A stretch of DNA of 64,000 bases. Source: Ornithinibacillus salinisoli. GTDB taxonomy: Bacteria > Bacillota > Bacilli > Bacillales > Amphibacillaceae. Shown piece after piece: positions 31,921 to 41,260 of the stretch (the stretch's first letter is position 1; the number at the start of each line of letters is the position of its first letter). Both the position numbers and the translations under genes were made by a program. The DNA lies in the NCBI RefSeq assembly GCF_042682545.1, contig NZ_JBHUHQ010000016.1. The stretch is one strand, 5' to 3'. The notes below the pieces were generated by a model. The model saw only the letters and a list, made by a program, of their open reading frames with translations. It was not told the DNA's origin and searched no databases.

Positions 31921-34437
31921 ATGGCAGGATTATTGAAAAAAATCTTTGGGGATTTAAATCAAAAAGACTTAAAACGTATTCAAAAAGTAGTGGATCAAAT
32001 AGAAGCATTAGAGCCTGAAATTGAAAAACTAACGGATGATCAACTAAAGCAGAAAACGGAAGAATTTAAGGATCGCTATAACAATGGGGAAAGCCTAGAC
32101 GACATGCTGGTAGAAGCATATGCTGTTGTACGTGAGGCTTCCAAACGTGTGTTACAAATGCGACCATTTTCAGTCCAATTAGTTGGAGCTGTTGCATTAC
32201 ACGAAGGAAATATTGCTGAAATGAAAACAGGGGAAGGTAAAACATTAGCTTCTACCATGCCGGCATACCTAAATGCGATTTCTGGACAGGGTGTCCATAT
32301 AATTACAGTAAATGAATACTTAGCTGACCGCGATGCAAAAGAAATGGGAGAACTATATCAGTTCCTTGGTTTAACGGTTGGACTAAACGGTAATGGCTTA
32401 ACGAAAGAAGAAAAAAGAGAAGCGTATTATTGCGATATTACGTATGGAACAAATAATGAATTTGGTTTCGATTATTTACGAGACAATATGGTGCTTTACA
32501 AAGAGCAAATGGTACAGCGCCCATTAAACTTTGCCATAATTGATGAGGTAGACTCCATCTTAATTGATGAAGCGAGAACACCATTAATTATTTCCGGCTC
32601 AGCACAAAAATCAGCATCTTTATATCAACAAGCTAATTCATTTGTGATTACTTTAAAGCATGAAGAAGATTACACCTATGATGAAAAAACAAAGGGTGTT
32701 CAACTTACTGAAGAAGGAATCAATAAAGCAGAACGTTATTTTAACATTGAAAATTTATTTGATTTAACGCATGTTTCCTTAACGCACCATATAAATCAAG
32801 CATTAAAAGCACATGTGTCTATGCACCGTGATACCGATTATGTTGTGCAAGAGGATGAAGTAGTAATTGTTGATCAGTTTACGGGACGCTTGATGAAAGG
32901 TCGTCGTTATAGTGATGGTCTTCACCAAGCTATCGAGGCAAAAGAAGGGTTGAAAATTCAAAATGAAAGTATGACATTAGCGTCCATTACTTTCCAGAAC
33001 TTTTTCCGTATGTACAATAAGTTATCTGGGATGACAGGTACAGCAAAAACGGAGGAAGAAGAATTTAGAAATATCTATAATATGGACGTTATTGCCATTC
33101 CAACGAATCAGCCAATTGTTCGTGATGATAAAGCGGATATGATTTATAAGTCAATGGAGGGTAAGTTTCGAGCGGCTGTAAATTATATTAAGGAACGTCA
33201 TGATGCAGGACAACCAGTATTAGTTGGTACAGTTGCCGTTGAAACGTCTGAAATTATTTCGCAGCTCTTGAAAAAAGCTGGCGTAAAGCATAATGTACTA
33301 AATGCTAAAAACCATTATCGTGAAGCCGAAATTATAGAAAATGCTGGCCAAAAAGGTGCAGTAACGATTGCAACAAATATGGCTGGACGTGGGACTGACA
33401 TTAAGCTTGGCGAAGGTGTTAAAGAGCTAGGTGGTTTAGCTGTCATAGGTACAGAGCGTCATGAGTCAAGACGTATCGATAACCAGTTACGTGGTCGTTC
33501 GGGACGTCAGGGAGATCCTGGATTGTCGCAATTCTATTTATCGATGGAAGATGAGTTAATGCGTCGATTTGGCTCTGATAATTTACGTAATATGATGGAA
33601 CGGCTTGGCATGGATGATTCACAGCCAATAGAAAGCAAGATGGTTTCGCGTGCTGTTGAATCAGCTCAAAAACGGGTGGAGGGTAACAACTTTGATGCAC
33701 GTAAAACAGTACTTTCTTATGATGATGTGTTGCGTGAACAACGTGAAATTATTTATAAACAGCGTTTTGAAGTAATTGATTCGGATGGAAATGAATTACG
33801 AGAAATTATTGAGAATATGATTGATTCATCCTTACAACGTGTAATTGATACACATACACAGAATGAAGATGAGGAAAAATGGGATATTCAAGCAATTTTG
33901 GAATATATTTACGGTAACTTATTAAATCAAGATGATATCTCAGAAGCAGATCTAAAAGGAAAAGAACCAGAAGAGATAATCGAACTAGTTATGGAAAAGG
34001 TACGCGCACGTTATGATGAAAAAGAGAGTGAACTTTCTGAAGAACAGATGCGTGAGTTCGAAAAAGTTATCTTACTACGTACTGTTGATACAAAATGGAT
34101 GGATCATATTGACCAAATGGATCAATTACGTCAAGGAATCCACCTTCGTGCATATGGACAGAATGACCCATTACGTGAGTATCAAATTGAAGGTTTCTCG
34201 ATGTTTGAAGAAATGGTTTCAAACATTGAGGATGAAGTTGCAAAATACGTGATGAAAGCTCAGATACGCGATAATTTACAACGTCAGTCTGTGGTGAAAA
34301 ATACACAAGCTGTTTCTGGTGATCAAGAAGATAAGAAAAAGTCGAAGAAGCCTTTTGTGAAGAAACAAGATGTCGGCCGTAATGATCCTTGTCCTTGTGG
34401 TAGCGGAAAGAAATTTAAAAACTGTCACGGAAAATAA
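31921..34437 (+). CDS. secA: SecA preprotein translocase ATPase
   Basis: 838 residues. Motor of the Sec export channel. Walker A AEMKTGEGKTLAS (about 100-112), DEVDSILIDEARTPLIISG for Walker B, helicase domain 2 with TNMAGRGTDIKLG and GRSGRQGDPG, a scaffold helix, and a C-terminal zinc-binding tail CPCGSGKKFKNCHGK. Length equals B. subtilis SecA. GAGGAG precedes ATG 31921. Confidence 0.98.
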   Translation: MAGLLKKIFGDLNQKDLKRIQKVVDQIEALEPEIEKLTDDQLKQKTEEFKDRYNNGESLDDMLVEAYAVVREASKRVLQMRPFSVQLVGAVALHEGNIAEMKTGEGKTLASTMPAYLNAISGQGVHIITVNEYLADRDAKEMGELYQFLGLTVGLNGNGLTKEEKREAYYCDITYGTNNEFGFDYLRDNMVLYKEQMVQRPLNFAIIDEVDSILIDEARTPLIISGSAQKSASLYQQANSFVITLKHEEDYTYDEKTKGVQLTEEGINKAERYFNIENLFDLTHVSLTHHINQALKAHVSMHRDTDYVVQEDEVVIVDQFTGRLMKGRRYSDGLHQAIEAKEGLKIQNESMTLASITFQNFFRMYNKLSGMTGTAKTEEEEFRNIYNMDVIAIPTNQPIVRDDKADMIYKSMEGKFRAAVNYIKERHDAGQPVLVGTVAVETSEIISQLLKKAGVKHNVLNAKNHYREAEIIENAGQKGAVTIATNMAGRGTDIKLGEGVKELGGLAVIGTERHESRRIDNQLRGRSGRQGDPGLSQFYLSMEDELMRRFGSDNLRNMMERLGMDDSQPIESKMVSRAVESAQKRVEGNNFDARKTVLSYDDVLREQREIIYKQRFEVIDSDGNELREIIENMIDSSLQRVIDTHTQNEDEEKWDIQAILEYIYGNLLNQDDISEADLKGKEPEEIIELVMEKVRARYDEKESELSEEQMREFEKVILLRTVDTKWMDHIDQMDQLRQGIHLRAYGQNDPLREYQIEGFSMFEEMVSNIEDEVAKYVMKAQIRDNLQRQSVVKNTQAVSGDQEDKKKSKKPFVKKQDVGRNDPCPCGSGKKFKNCHGK

Positions 34438-34472
34438 GACTATATTACTAATTAAACCTATTTTAATGCGAG

Positions 34473-34500
34473 GACACTCCCAATTATTTGGGGGTGTTTT
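34473..34500 (+). terminator. terminator after secA
   Basis: ACACTCCCAA (34474-34483) pairs with TTGGGGGTGT (34488-34497, one G-U), then TTTC. It lies 58 bases before prfB. Confidence 0.7.
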
Positions 34501-34557
34501 CATTGGCAGATAGGAAAATATAAACTTATTCATTATAAAATTATTGAGGTGAATGTC

Positions 34558-35656
34558 ATGGAACTTGTAGAAATTAGAAATGAATTGGATAAAATGAATA
34601 CGCGTGTAGCGGAATTTAGGGGGTCTCTTTGACTTAGATACTAAAAATGCACGAATACAGGAATTAGAATTAGAAATGACCGATCCAGGATTTTGGGATG
34701 ATCAAAGCAACGCTCAAAAAGTAATTGATGAAGCGAACGTTTTGAAAAGCTATGTGAACAAATTCGAGGAAATTGCAGCCCGTTTAGATGATTTAGAAGT
34801 TTCCTATGAATTAGTAAAAGAGGAAAATGACGAGGAGTTATTTGTAGAACTCAATGAAGAATCAATAGCTCTACGTAAGGACATAAATGATTTTGAATTA
34901 CAGTTATTATTAAGTGAACCGTATGATGCGAATAATGCCATTTTGGAATTACATCCAGGTGCTGGTGGAACGGAATCTCAAGATTGGGCAAGTATGCTCC
35001 TTCGCATGTATCAACGTTGGGCTGAAAACAAAGGCTTCTCCGTAGAGACGTTAGATTATTTACCAGGTGAAGAAGCTGGAGTGAAAAGTGTTACGTTGCT
35101 CATAAAGGGACATAATGCCTATGGTTATTTAAAAGCCGAAAAGGGTGTACACCGTTTAGTGCGAATATCTCCTTTCGATTCTTCTGGACGGAGACATACA
35201 TCATTTGCATCCTGTGAGATAATGCCAGAGTTATCAGATGATGTGGATATTGACGTGAAAACGGAAGACATAAAAGTAGATACGTATCGTGCCAGTGGTG
35301 CTGGTGGTCAACATGTTAATACAACAGATTCTGCAGTTCGTATTACCCATCTACCTACGAATTCGGTTGTTACCTGTCAAAATGAGCGATCACAGATTAA
35401 AAACAGAGAAGCAGCAATGAAGATGTTAAAAGCGAAATTATATCAATTAGAAATTGAAAAGCAGCAACAAGAATTAGCTGATATTCGTGGGGAACAAAAA
35501 GAAATTGGTTGGGGTAGTCAAATTCGTTCTTATGTATTTCACCCATACTCTATGGTTAAGGATCACCGAACAAATGTTGAGGTAGGGAATACACAAGGAG
35601 TTATGGATGGAGATTTAGATCCATTTATTGATGCATATTTACGATCAAAAATGTAA
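34558..35656 (+). CDS. prfB: peptide chain release factor 2, with programmed +1 frameshift
   Basis: RF2 recognises UGA and UAA stops. The gene begins at ATG 34558; after 24 codons the zero frame ends at UGA (34630-34632) in the context AGGGGG TCT CTT TGA C. The internal Shine-Dalgarno-like AGGGGG (34618-34623) and CTT-TGA are the classical autoregulatory +1 slip site, after which translation continues at GAC 34631. Full product about 365 residues, normal for RF2. Catalytic GGQ is in ASGAGGQHVNTTDSAVR. Not a pseudogene. Follows secA as in B. subtilis. Confidence 0.97.
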
Positions 35657-35889
35657 TATTTCTATCAAGTTAAAGCAGACGTTAACCATTAGTATAACAA
35701 CGTTTACACAGTATTCATAGTAGAAAATCAAAGTCATGAAATTGCCACAAATTGCTAAAGCATTGGTACAACAATACTTATAGCCATTTTGGGTTTTTAT
35801 CCAGCATTGGATATGGTTTTATTATATTTTATATTGGTTATAATAAATATGTAGAATATAATTCCAATCTTTGTTAGGGGGATTTAAAC

Positions 35890-36219
35890 ATGAAAAAATG
35901 GTTATTTGCAATGCTTATCGTAACTGCACTCGTTCTCGGTGCATGTGGCGGTGGGGATGATGATGCAACAGATAATGGAGACAATGGTGAAACAACAGAA
36001 ACAGCTGCTGGACAAGAGATTTATGAAAATAATTGTGCTGCATGTCATGGTGCAGACCTCTCCGGTGGAGTTGGGAAAGATTTAAGAGAGATTGGCTCCA
36101 AATATTCATCTGATGAGATTGTTGATATTATCCATAACGGAATTGGAACCATGCAACCTCAAAATGTTAATAATGAAGATGCAGAAGTTCTAGCAAACTG
36201 GTTAGCAGAAAAGAAATAA
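35890..36219 (+). CDS. cccB: cytochrome c551, membrane lipoprotein
   Basis: 109 residues. Lipoprotein signal with lipobox LGAC (C19), an acidic linker, and a small class I cytochrome c domain with the haem motif C49-A-A-C52-H53 and a distal methionine at 88 (GTMQPQ). Electron carrier on the outer membrane face. Downstream of prfB as in B. subtilis cccB. GGGGG upstream of ATG 35890. Confidence 0.93.
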   Translation: MKKWLFAMLIVTALVLGACGGGDDDATDNGDNGETTETAAGQEIYENNCAACHGADLSGGVGKDLREIGSKYSSDEIVDIIHNGIGTMQPQNVNNEDAEVLANWLAEKK

Positions 36220-36230
36220 ATTTTATCCTA

Positions 36231-36262
36231 AAAAAGTTTGATCTTATGGTCAAACTTTTTTT
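36231..36262 (+). terminator. terminator after cccB
   Basis: AAAAAGTTTGA (36231-36241) pairs with TCAAACTTTTT (36250-36260). Confidence 0.88.
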
Positions 36263-36337
36263 ATTTGTTCAATTTCACTTTAAGTGAACTGTAAAAATGA
36301 ACATTTCTTCCCAAATTATTACGGAATTTTACAAAAA

Positions 36338-36385
36338 TAGACCAAAATTCCCCTTTGAAATATAAATGTAATAATTTTGGGTCTA
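36338..36385. repeat. inverted repeat in the cccB-ftsE gap
   Basis: TAGACCAAAATT (36338-36349) is the inverse of AATTTTGGGTCTA (36373-36385) with one bulged base. It precedes a TATAAT-rich stretch (36405-36418) that is probably the ftsE promoter; the repeat could be an operator or a weak terminator. Confidence 0.45.
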
Positions 36386-36499
36386 AAAAAATTGTTGAAA
36401 GATGATATAATATAATAGAAATACAATTATATTGGCCTATTTACATATAATATGCCAACTGCATAGTAAAAACAGACTAAATTAAAAAGGTGAGTTTAC

Positions 36500-37186
36500 A
36501 TGATATTAATGAAGGATGTATATAAAACGTATCCTAACGGGGTAACTGCGTTAAACGGTATATCTGTAGATATAGATCAAGGTGAATTTGTATATATAGT
36601 AGGTCCAAGTGGTGCAGGAAAATCGACATTTATTAAATTAATGTATCGCGAAGTAAAGCCTTCACGTGGACAACTTGTTATAAACAGTAGTGATTTAAGT
36701 GATTTAAAAGAAAAAAGCATACCACATTTCCGTCGAAATATCGGCGTGATTTTCCAGGACTTTAAACTTCTTTCAAAACTATCAGTATATGAGAACGTAG
36801 CTTTTGCTTTAGAAGTAATCGAAGAATCTCCACGAAACATCCGTAAACGAGTCATGGATGTACTTGAACTAGTTGGCCTAAAAAACAAAGCCCGATTTTT
36901 ACCAGATGAGTTGTCTGGTGGTGAACAACAACGTGTTTCGATTGCTCGTGCTATCGTAAATCATCCGAAGATTGTCATAGCGGACGAGCCTACTGGTAAC
37001 CTAGACCCAGATACGTCGTGGGAAATAATGCGTGTATTTGAGGAAATCAATGCCAGGGGTACAACAATTTTAATGGCTACCCATTCAAAAGAAATTGTTA
37101 ACACAATAAAAAAACGCGTTATTGCAATTGAAGATGGATTAATTGTAAGAGACCAACATCGGGGTGATTACGGCTATGAAAGCTAG
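36500..37186 (+). CDS. ftsE: FtsE, ATPase of the FtsEX complex
   Basis: 228 residues. ABC ATPase with Walker A GPSGAGKST (about 36-44), Q-loop FQDFKLL, signature LSGGEQQRVSIARAI, Walker B IVIADEPTGNLDP. With FtsX it transmits an ATP-driven signal across the membrane to a wall hydrolase. The downstream ftsX start overlaps the ftsE end by 11 bases. Confidence 0.97.
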   Translation: MILMKDVYKTYPNGVTALNGISVDIDQGEFVYIVGPSGAGKSTFIKLMYREVKPSRGQLVINSSDLSDLKEKSIPHFRRNIGVIFQDFKLLSKLSVYENVAFALEVIEESPRNIRKRVMDVLELVGLKNKARFLPDELSGGEQQRVSIARAIVNHPKIVIADEPTGNLDPDTSWEIMRVFEEINARGTTILMATHSKEIVNTIKKRVIAIEDGLIVRDQHRGDYGYES

Positions 37187-38069
37187 AACAGTAAAAAGAC
37201 ATCTTCGTGAAAGCATAAAAAATCTTTTCCGGAATGGTTGGATGACAGTCGCTTCTGCTGGTGCAGTAACTGTAACGTTAGTTTTAGTAGGCGCATTTTT
37301 AGCGTTAATGCTAAATCTAAACCAAATGGCATCAAAAATTGAAGATGACGTTGTGATCAAAGCATTAATTGATACAACTGCTGATGATGATCAAATTAAA
37401 GAATTACGTGATGAAATTAGTGCTATTTCAGAAGTAGAAACGGTCTTATTCTCATCAAAAGATGAAGAATTACAAAATTTAATTGAGGGCATGGGAGAAG
37501 CTAGTGATACTTGGCAACTATTTGATCAAGAAAATCCATTAAATCATGCTTACATCATTAAAGCAAAAGACCCACAAAACACAGAAGCTATAGCAGAAAA
37601 AATAAAAAACTTGAATTATGTTGAGCAGGTAAACTTTGGTCAAGAGGTTGTTCAAAATCTCTTTAAATTTAATAATTATGCTAGAACAATAGGGTTAGCC
37701 TTAATCATTGGTTTGGTCTTAACAGCTATATTCCTTATTTCCAACACGATTAAACTTACAATTATGGCACGTAGTAAAGAAATTGGCATCATGAAGCTAG
37801 TTGGAGCTACCAATGGATTTATTAGATGGCCGTTTTTTATCGAAGGTATGTTACTAGGTATATTAGGATCTATTATCCCTATTGTTGGTATTTTAGTAGG
37901 ATATAAATTCTTAGAATCTAGTATTAGCGAAATTAGTGCCATAGGTTTTGTTGATTTATTACCATATAACCCATTTGCTTGGCAGCTTTCCTTTATTATC
38001 TTAGGGATAGGAGCCCTAATTGGTATTTGGGGAAGTGTGATGAGTGTCCGGAAGTTCTTAAAAGTTTAA
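37176..38069 (+). CDS. ftsX: FtsX, membrane subunit of FtsEX
   Basis: 297 residues, start ATG 37176 with GGGGTGA seven bases upstream. Four membrane helices (about 22-44, 170-192, 220-243, 267-290) with a large extracytoplasmic loop between the first two, the FtsX/permease layout. In B. subtilis FtsEX activates the hydrolase CwlO; here an M23 hydrolase gene follows after 43 bases. Confidence 0.96.
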   Translation: MKARTVKRHLRESIKNLFRNGWMTVASAGAVTVTLVLVGAFLALMLNLNQMASKIEDDVVIKALIDTTADDDQIKELRDEISAISEVETVLFSSKDEELQNLIEGMGEASDTWQLFDQENPLNHAYIIKAKDPQNTEAIAEKIKNLNYVEQVNFGQEVVQNLFKFNNYARTIGLALIIGLVLTAIFLISNTIKLTIMARSKEIGIMKLVGATNGFIRWPFFIEGMLLGILGSIIPIVGILVGYKFLESSISEISAIGFVDLLPYNPFAWQLSFIILGIGALIGIWGSVMSVRKFLKV

Positions 38070-38112
38070 TGTTTTTTGGAAGACTTGTTTTTCTTGAAAG
38101 GGGAATTGAGGG

Positions 38113-39453
38113 ATGAAGAGATTTGTACCATTAACATTTATTTTGGTTTTGGTGTTAACTGCACCTAATATTAGTTGGAATGTAGTCTCTGCACAATCAG
38201 TCGATGAATTGGAAGAAGAAATTAAAGAGTTGGAAAAAGAAGAGTTAGAATTGAAAGAAAAACAAAGTGATTTGGATAGTGAGAAAAGTGAAACGGAACA
38301 TAAGATTGAAGAGAATCTAGAAAAACAGGATACGGTGAAAAGTGATATTGCATCCATTGACAAGCAACTGGATGCAACACAGGCATCTATTCAAGCAAAA
38401 GAAAATGAGATTCAAAGTACAAACCAAGAGATCGATGAATTAACGAATAAAATTGAAGAATTAAAAGTTCAAATGGAAGAGTTAAAAGAGGAAATAAAAA
38501 AATTACAAGAAAAAATTGAAAAGCGTGAGGAACTCCTTAGGGATCGTTTACGCTCCATCCAACAAAGTGGTGGAACAATGAGATACCTTGAAGTATTATT
38601 AGGTTCTAGTAGTTTTGCAGATTTTATTAGTAGAACGGCTGCAGTAAATATTATGATGGACCAAGATAAAGCTATTATGGAATCATTGAAAGAAGATCGA
38701 ATAATGGTTGAAAACAAGAAAACGGAAGTTGAAGATAGTAAAGCGGAAGTTGAGGATAAGAAGGGTGAAGTAGAAGGTAAGAAACTTGCTCTCGAATCTC
38801 AAAAGCAAGATTTAGTTGCACTGCAAAGTCAATTGGATCAGCAAATAGCTGAAAAAGAGACATTGATGGCCCAATTGGAAGAGGAGCATGAGCATTTAGA
38901 GGAATATAAATTTACTCTTGCAGATGAGCAGGCAATGCTACAAGCACAAAATCAAGCTGTACAAAAAGCTAGGGAAATAGCTGAAAAAGAAAAAAGTGAA
39001 TTGTCACAGCTATCACAAAGCAATCCAGGTAGTGGTGACTTCATTTGGCCAGCTGCAGGTAGCCGTTCCTCGAATTTTGGGAATAGAGTAGATCCGATCA
39101 CATATGAAAGAAGCTTTCATCTAGGAATTGATATTTCTGGTCCATCTGGAACACCAATTTATGCTGCAGCATCAGGAGTTGCTATGCCTGGAGATAAAAG
39201 CGGTACATATGGTAACCATGTACTTATCGCAAGTCATATCAATGGTGTGGATTATACGACACTTTATGCACATATGAGTAGTTATACTATAACTGCTGGA
39301 CAAGTTGTTCAACAGGGTGATCTTATTGGGTATATGGGAAGTACTGGTAGATCAACTGGGCCACATTTGCACTTCGAAATTCATAAAGGCGGTTGGATTG
39401 GTTTTTATCCACCAAATTCAAATGTAGTGAACCCACTTGATTATTTACCATAA
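38113..39453 (+). CDS. EnvC-like coiled-coil M23 peptidoglycan hydrolase
   Basis: 446 residues. Signal peptide (about 1-25, cleaved near SAQS), a long coiled coil with EELEKEELELKEK-type heptads (about 27-290), and a C-terminal LytM/M23 domain: HLGIDISGPSGTPIYAA with the first zinc ligands, YGNHVLIAS, and HLHFE with the last histidine. This is the layout of PcsB/EnvC/RipC partners of FtsEX. Immediately downstream of ftsX, so it is the probable FtsEX-controlled cell-wall hydrolase. GAAAGGGG precedes ATG 38113. Confidence 0.9.
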   Translation: MKRFVPLTFILVLVLTAPNISWNVVSAQSVDELEEEIKELEKEELELKEKQSDLDSEKSETEHKIEENLEKQDTVKSDIASIDKQLDATQASIQAKENEIQSTNQEIDELTNKIEELKVQMEELKEEIKKLQEKIEKREELLRDRLRSIQQSGGTMRYLEVLLGSSSFADFISRTAAVNIMMDQDKAIMESLKEDRIMVENKKTEVEDSKAEVEDKKGEVEGKKLALESQKQDLVALQSQLDQQIAEKETLMAQLEEEHEHLEEYKFTLADEQAMLQAQNQAVQKAREIAEKEKSELSQLSQSNPGSGDFIWPAAGSRSSNFGNRVDPITYERSFHLGIDISGPSGTPIYAAASGVAMPGDKSGTYGNHVLIASHINGVDYTTLYAHMSSYTITAGQVVQQGDLIGYMGSTGRSTGPHLHFEIHKGGWIGFYPPNSNVVNPLDYLP

Positions 39454-39470
39454 GTAAGCTTGTAAGAAAA

Positions 39471-39497
39471 AAGACGTCACACATGTGATGTCTTTTT
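39471..39497 (+). terminator. terminator after M23 hydrolase gene
   Basis: AAGACGTCACA (39471-39481) pairs with TGTGATGTCTT (39484-39494, one G-U), then TTT. Confidence 0.8.
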
Positions 39498-39662
39498 CAC
39501 ATTATGATTGAAAAAATTTTGAGATTCAAAACAATTTATACGATGATTTTGCAATAAAAATTACAGTAATATAGGTTAAATCCATAGTCATCTCGTTTAT
39601 ATAGTGGTATGCTTTTGTATAATACATAGAATGTAACTAAACATAATTTTTGGGGTGAAGAT

Positions 39663-41111
39663 ATGAAATTGAAACTACCGCATATTATACTTATTTTGGT
39701 TGCTGCATTGGTTTTAGGTTTTGCTGGAGCATATATCGGAGTGCAAGTTGCCAGTTCAGACGACCCAGAATCTGTTCAAGATGATACTGATGTAGAGGAA
39801 AAGGAAAGTGAATTAAATCCTCCTGAGCAAATGTCAAAAGTAGTTCAAGCATTTAATATTATAAAACAGAATTACTTAGAAGATATCGAGGATCAGCAAC
39901 TTATTGAAGGTGCGATTCAGGGAATGTTAACAACATTAGAAGATCCTTATAGTACATATATGGATATTGAAATGATGAAACAATTTGATGAGCAGATTGA
40001 GTCTTCCTTTGAAGGTATAGGGGCAGAAGTAAGCATGGTTAATGGGACTGTCACAATTGTTGCTCCAATTAAAGATTCTCCTGCAGAACGATCTGGATTA
40101 AGGCCAAATGATCAAGTATTAGAAGTAGATGGTGAATCACTAGAAGGCTTTGATCTTAATGAAGCAGTTTCCAAAATTCGTGGTAAAAAAGGGACAGAAG
40201 TAGTATTAACAATAGCTCGTTCAGGAGCTTCTGAACCGTTTGACGTAACAATTGTTCGCGATACTATTCCAGTAGAAACTGTTTATTCGGAAATGAAAAC
40301 TGTTTCTGGTAAGAAAACAGGAATTATTGAAATCACGAATTTCTCCGAGAAAACTTCTACTGAATTTGGAGAGCAATTGCAGGCTCTAGAAGAGGAAGGA
40401 ATGGAAGGGCTTATCATTGACGTTCGAGGTAACCCAGGTGGTTTGTTAAATTCTGTTGAAGAAATACTAAGTAACTTCATTCCAAAAGAGACTCCATACG
40501 TACAGATAGAAGATGGTGAGGGGAATAGAACGCCATACCATTCAAAACTAGAAAGTAAAAAGGAATACCCGATAAGTGTTCTAGTGAATGAAGGAAGTGC
40601 GTCAGCATCGGAAATTCTTGCAGTAGCCATGAAAGAGATAGGGTATGATGTTGTTGGTACAAATTCTTTTGGTAAAGGTACGGTACAGCAGGCAGTTCCA
40701 TTAGGGGATGGTAGCACAATTAAGTTAACATTTTTTAAATGGCTATCACCCGAAGGAACATGGATACATGAAAACGGTGTAGAACCTACAATAAAAGTTG
40801 AACAACCTAAATATTTCTATTCTAACCCGGTTCAAATAGAAGAACCTTTAGTGTATGACCAGTCAGATCCAAAAATCGAAAGTGTTCAATTGATGTTAGA
40901 TGGTTTAGGTTATGAACCTGGTCGTACGGATGGATACTATAGTAGTGAAACAGAAAATGCTGTAACTAATTTTCAGGAGAGTAATGACTTACCTGTTACT
41001 GGTGAGGTAGATCAAGAAACAGCAAGTCTGCTTGAGTTACAAATTGTTGAACGAATCCGAAATGGCGAGGACGACGTTCAATTAGATAAAGCATTAGAAG
41101 CTTTATATTAA
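39663..41111 (+). CDS. ctpB: CtpB-type S41 serine peptidase with PDZ domain
   Basis: 482 residues. Signal/anchor helix (about 5-28), N-terminal helical cap, PDZ domain (about 115-190), S41 protease domain with the catalytic serine in NEGSASASEILAVAM and lysine in SFGKGTVQQ, and a C-terminal PG_binding_1 domain (YDQSDPKIESVQLMLDGLGY onward). In B. subtilis CtpB processes SpoIVFA during sporulation to activate sigma-K. Same position beside minJ. Confidence 0.95.
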   Translation: MKLKLPHIILILVAALVLGFAGAYIGVQVASSDDPESVQDDTDVEEKESELNPPEQMSKVVQAFNIIKQNYLEDIEDQQLIEGAIQGMLTTLEDPYSTYMDIEMMKQFDEQIESSFEGIGAEVSMVNGTVTIVAPIKDSPAERSGLRPNDQVLEVDGESLEGFDLNEAVSKIRGKKGTEVVLTIARSGASEPFDVTIVRDTIPVETVYSEMKTVSGKKTGIIEITNFSEKTSTEFGEQLQALEEEGMEGLIIDVRGNPGGLLNSVEEILSNFIPKETPYVQIEDGEGNRTPYHSKLESKKEYPISVLVNEGSASASEILAVAMKEIGYDVVGTNSFGKGTVQQAVPLGDGSTIKLTFFKWLSPEGTWIHENGVEPTIKVEQPKYFYSNPVQIEEPLVYDQSDPKIESVQLMLDGLGYEPGRTDGYYSSETENAVTNFQESNDLPVTGEVDQETASLLELQIVERIRNGEDDVQLDKALEALY

Positions 41112-41116
41112 TGGTG

Positions 41117-41146
41117 AAAAATCCGTGAGAGTGCTCGCGGATTTTT
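41117..41146 (+). terminator. terminator after ctpB
   Basis: AAAATCCGTGAG (41118-41129) pairs with CTCGCGGATTTT (41134-41145) with one G-U. Confidence 0.88.
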
Positions 41147-41260
41147 CTAGTCTAATAAAGTTTTAACGTTTTTAGGCAGGAAAAGATTCGATAAACAGCG
41201 AATATATAAAGATATAGAAACAGCTGAGATATAAATGCAGCGCTGTGGAAGGTGATCTAG

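Noticed and set aside
34558..34676. prfB as a pseudogene because of an in-frame TGA
   Set aside because: The stop is embedded in the standard +1 frameshift signal AGGGGG...CTT TGA C.
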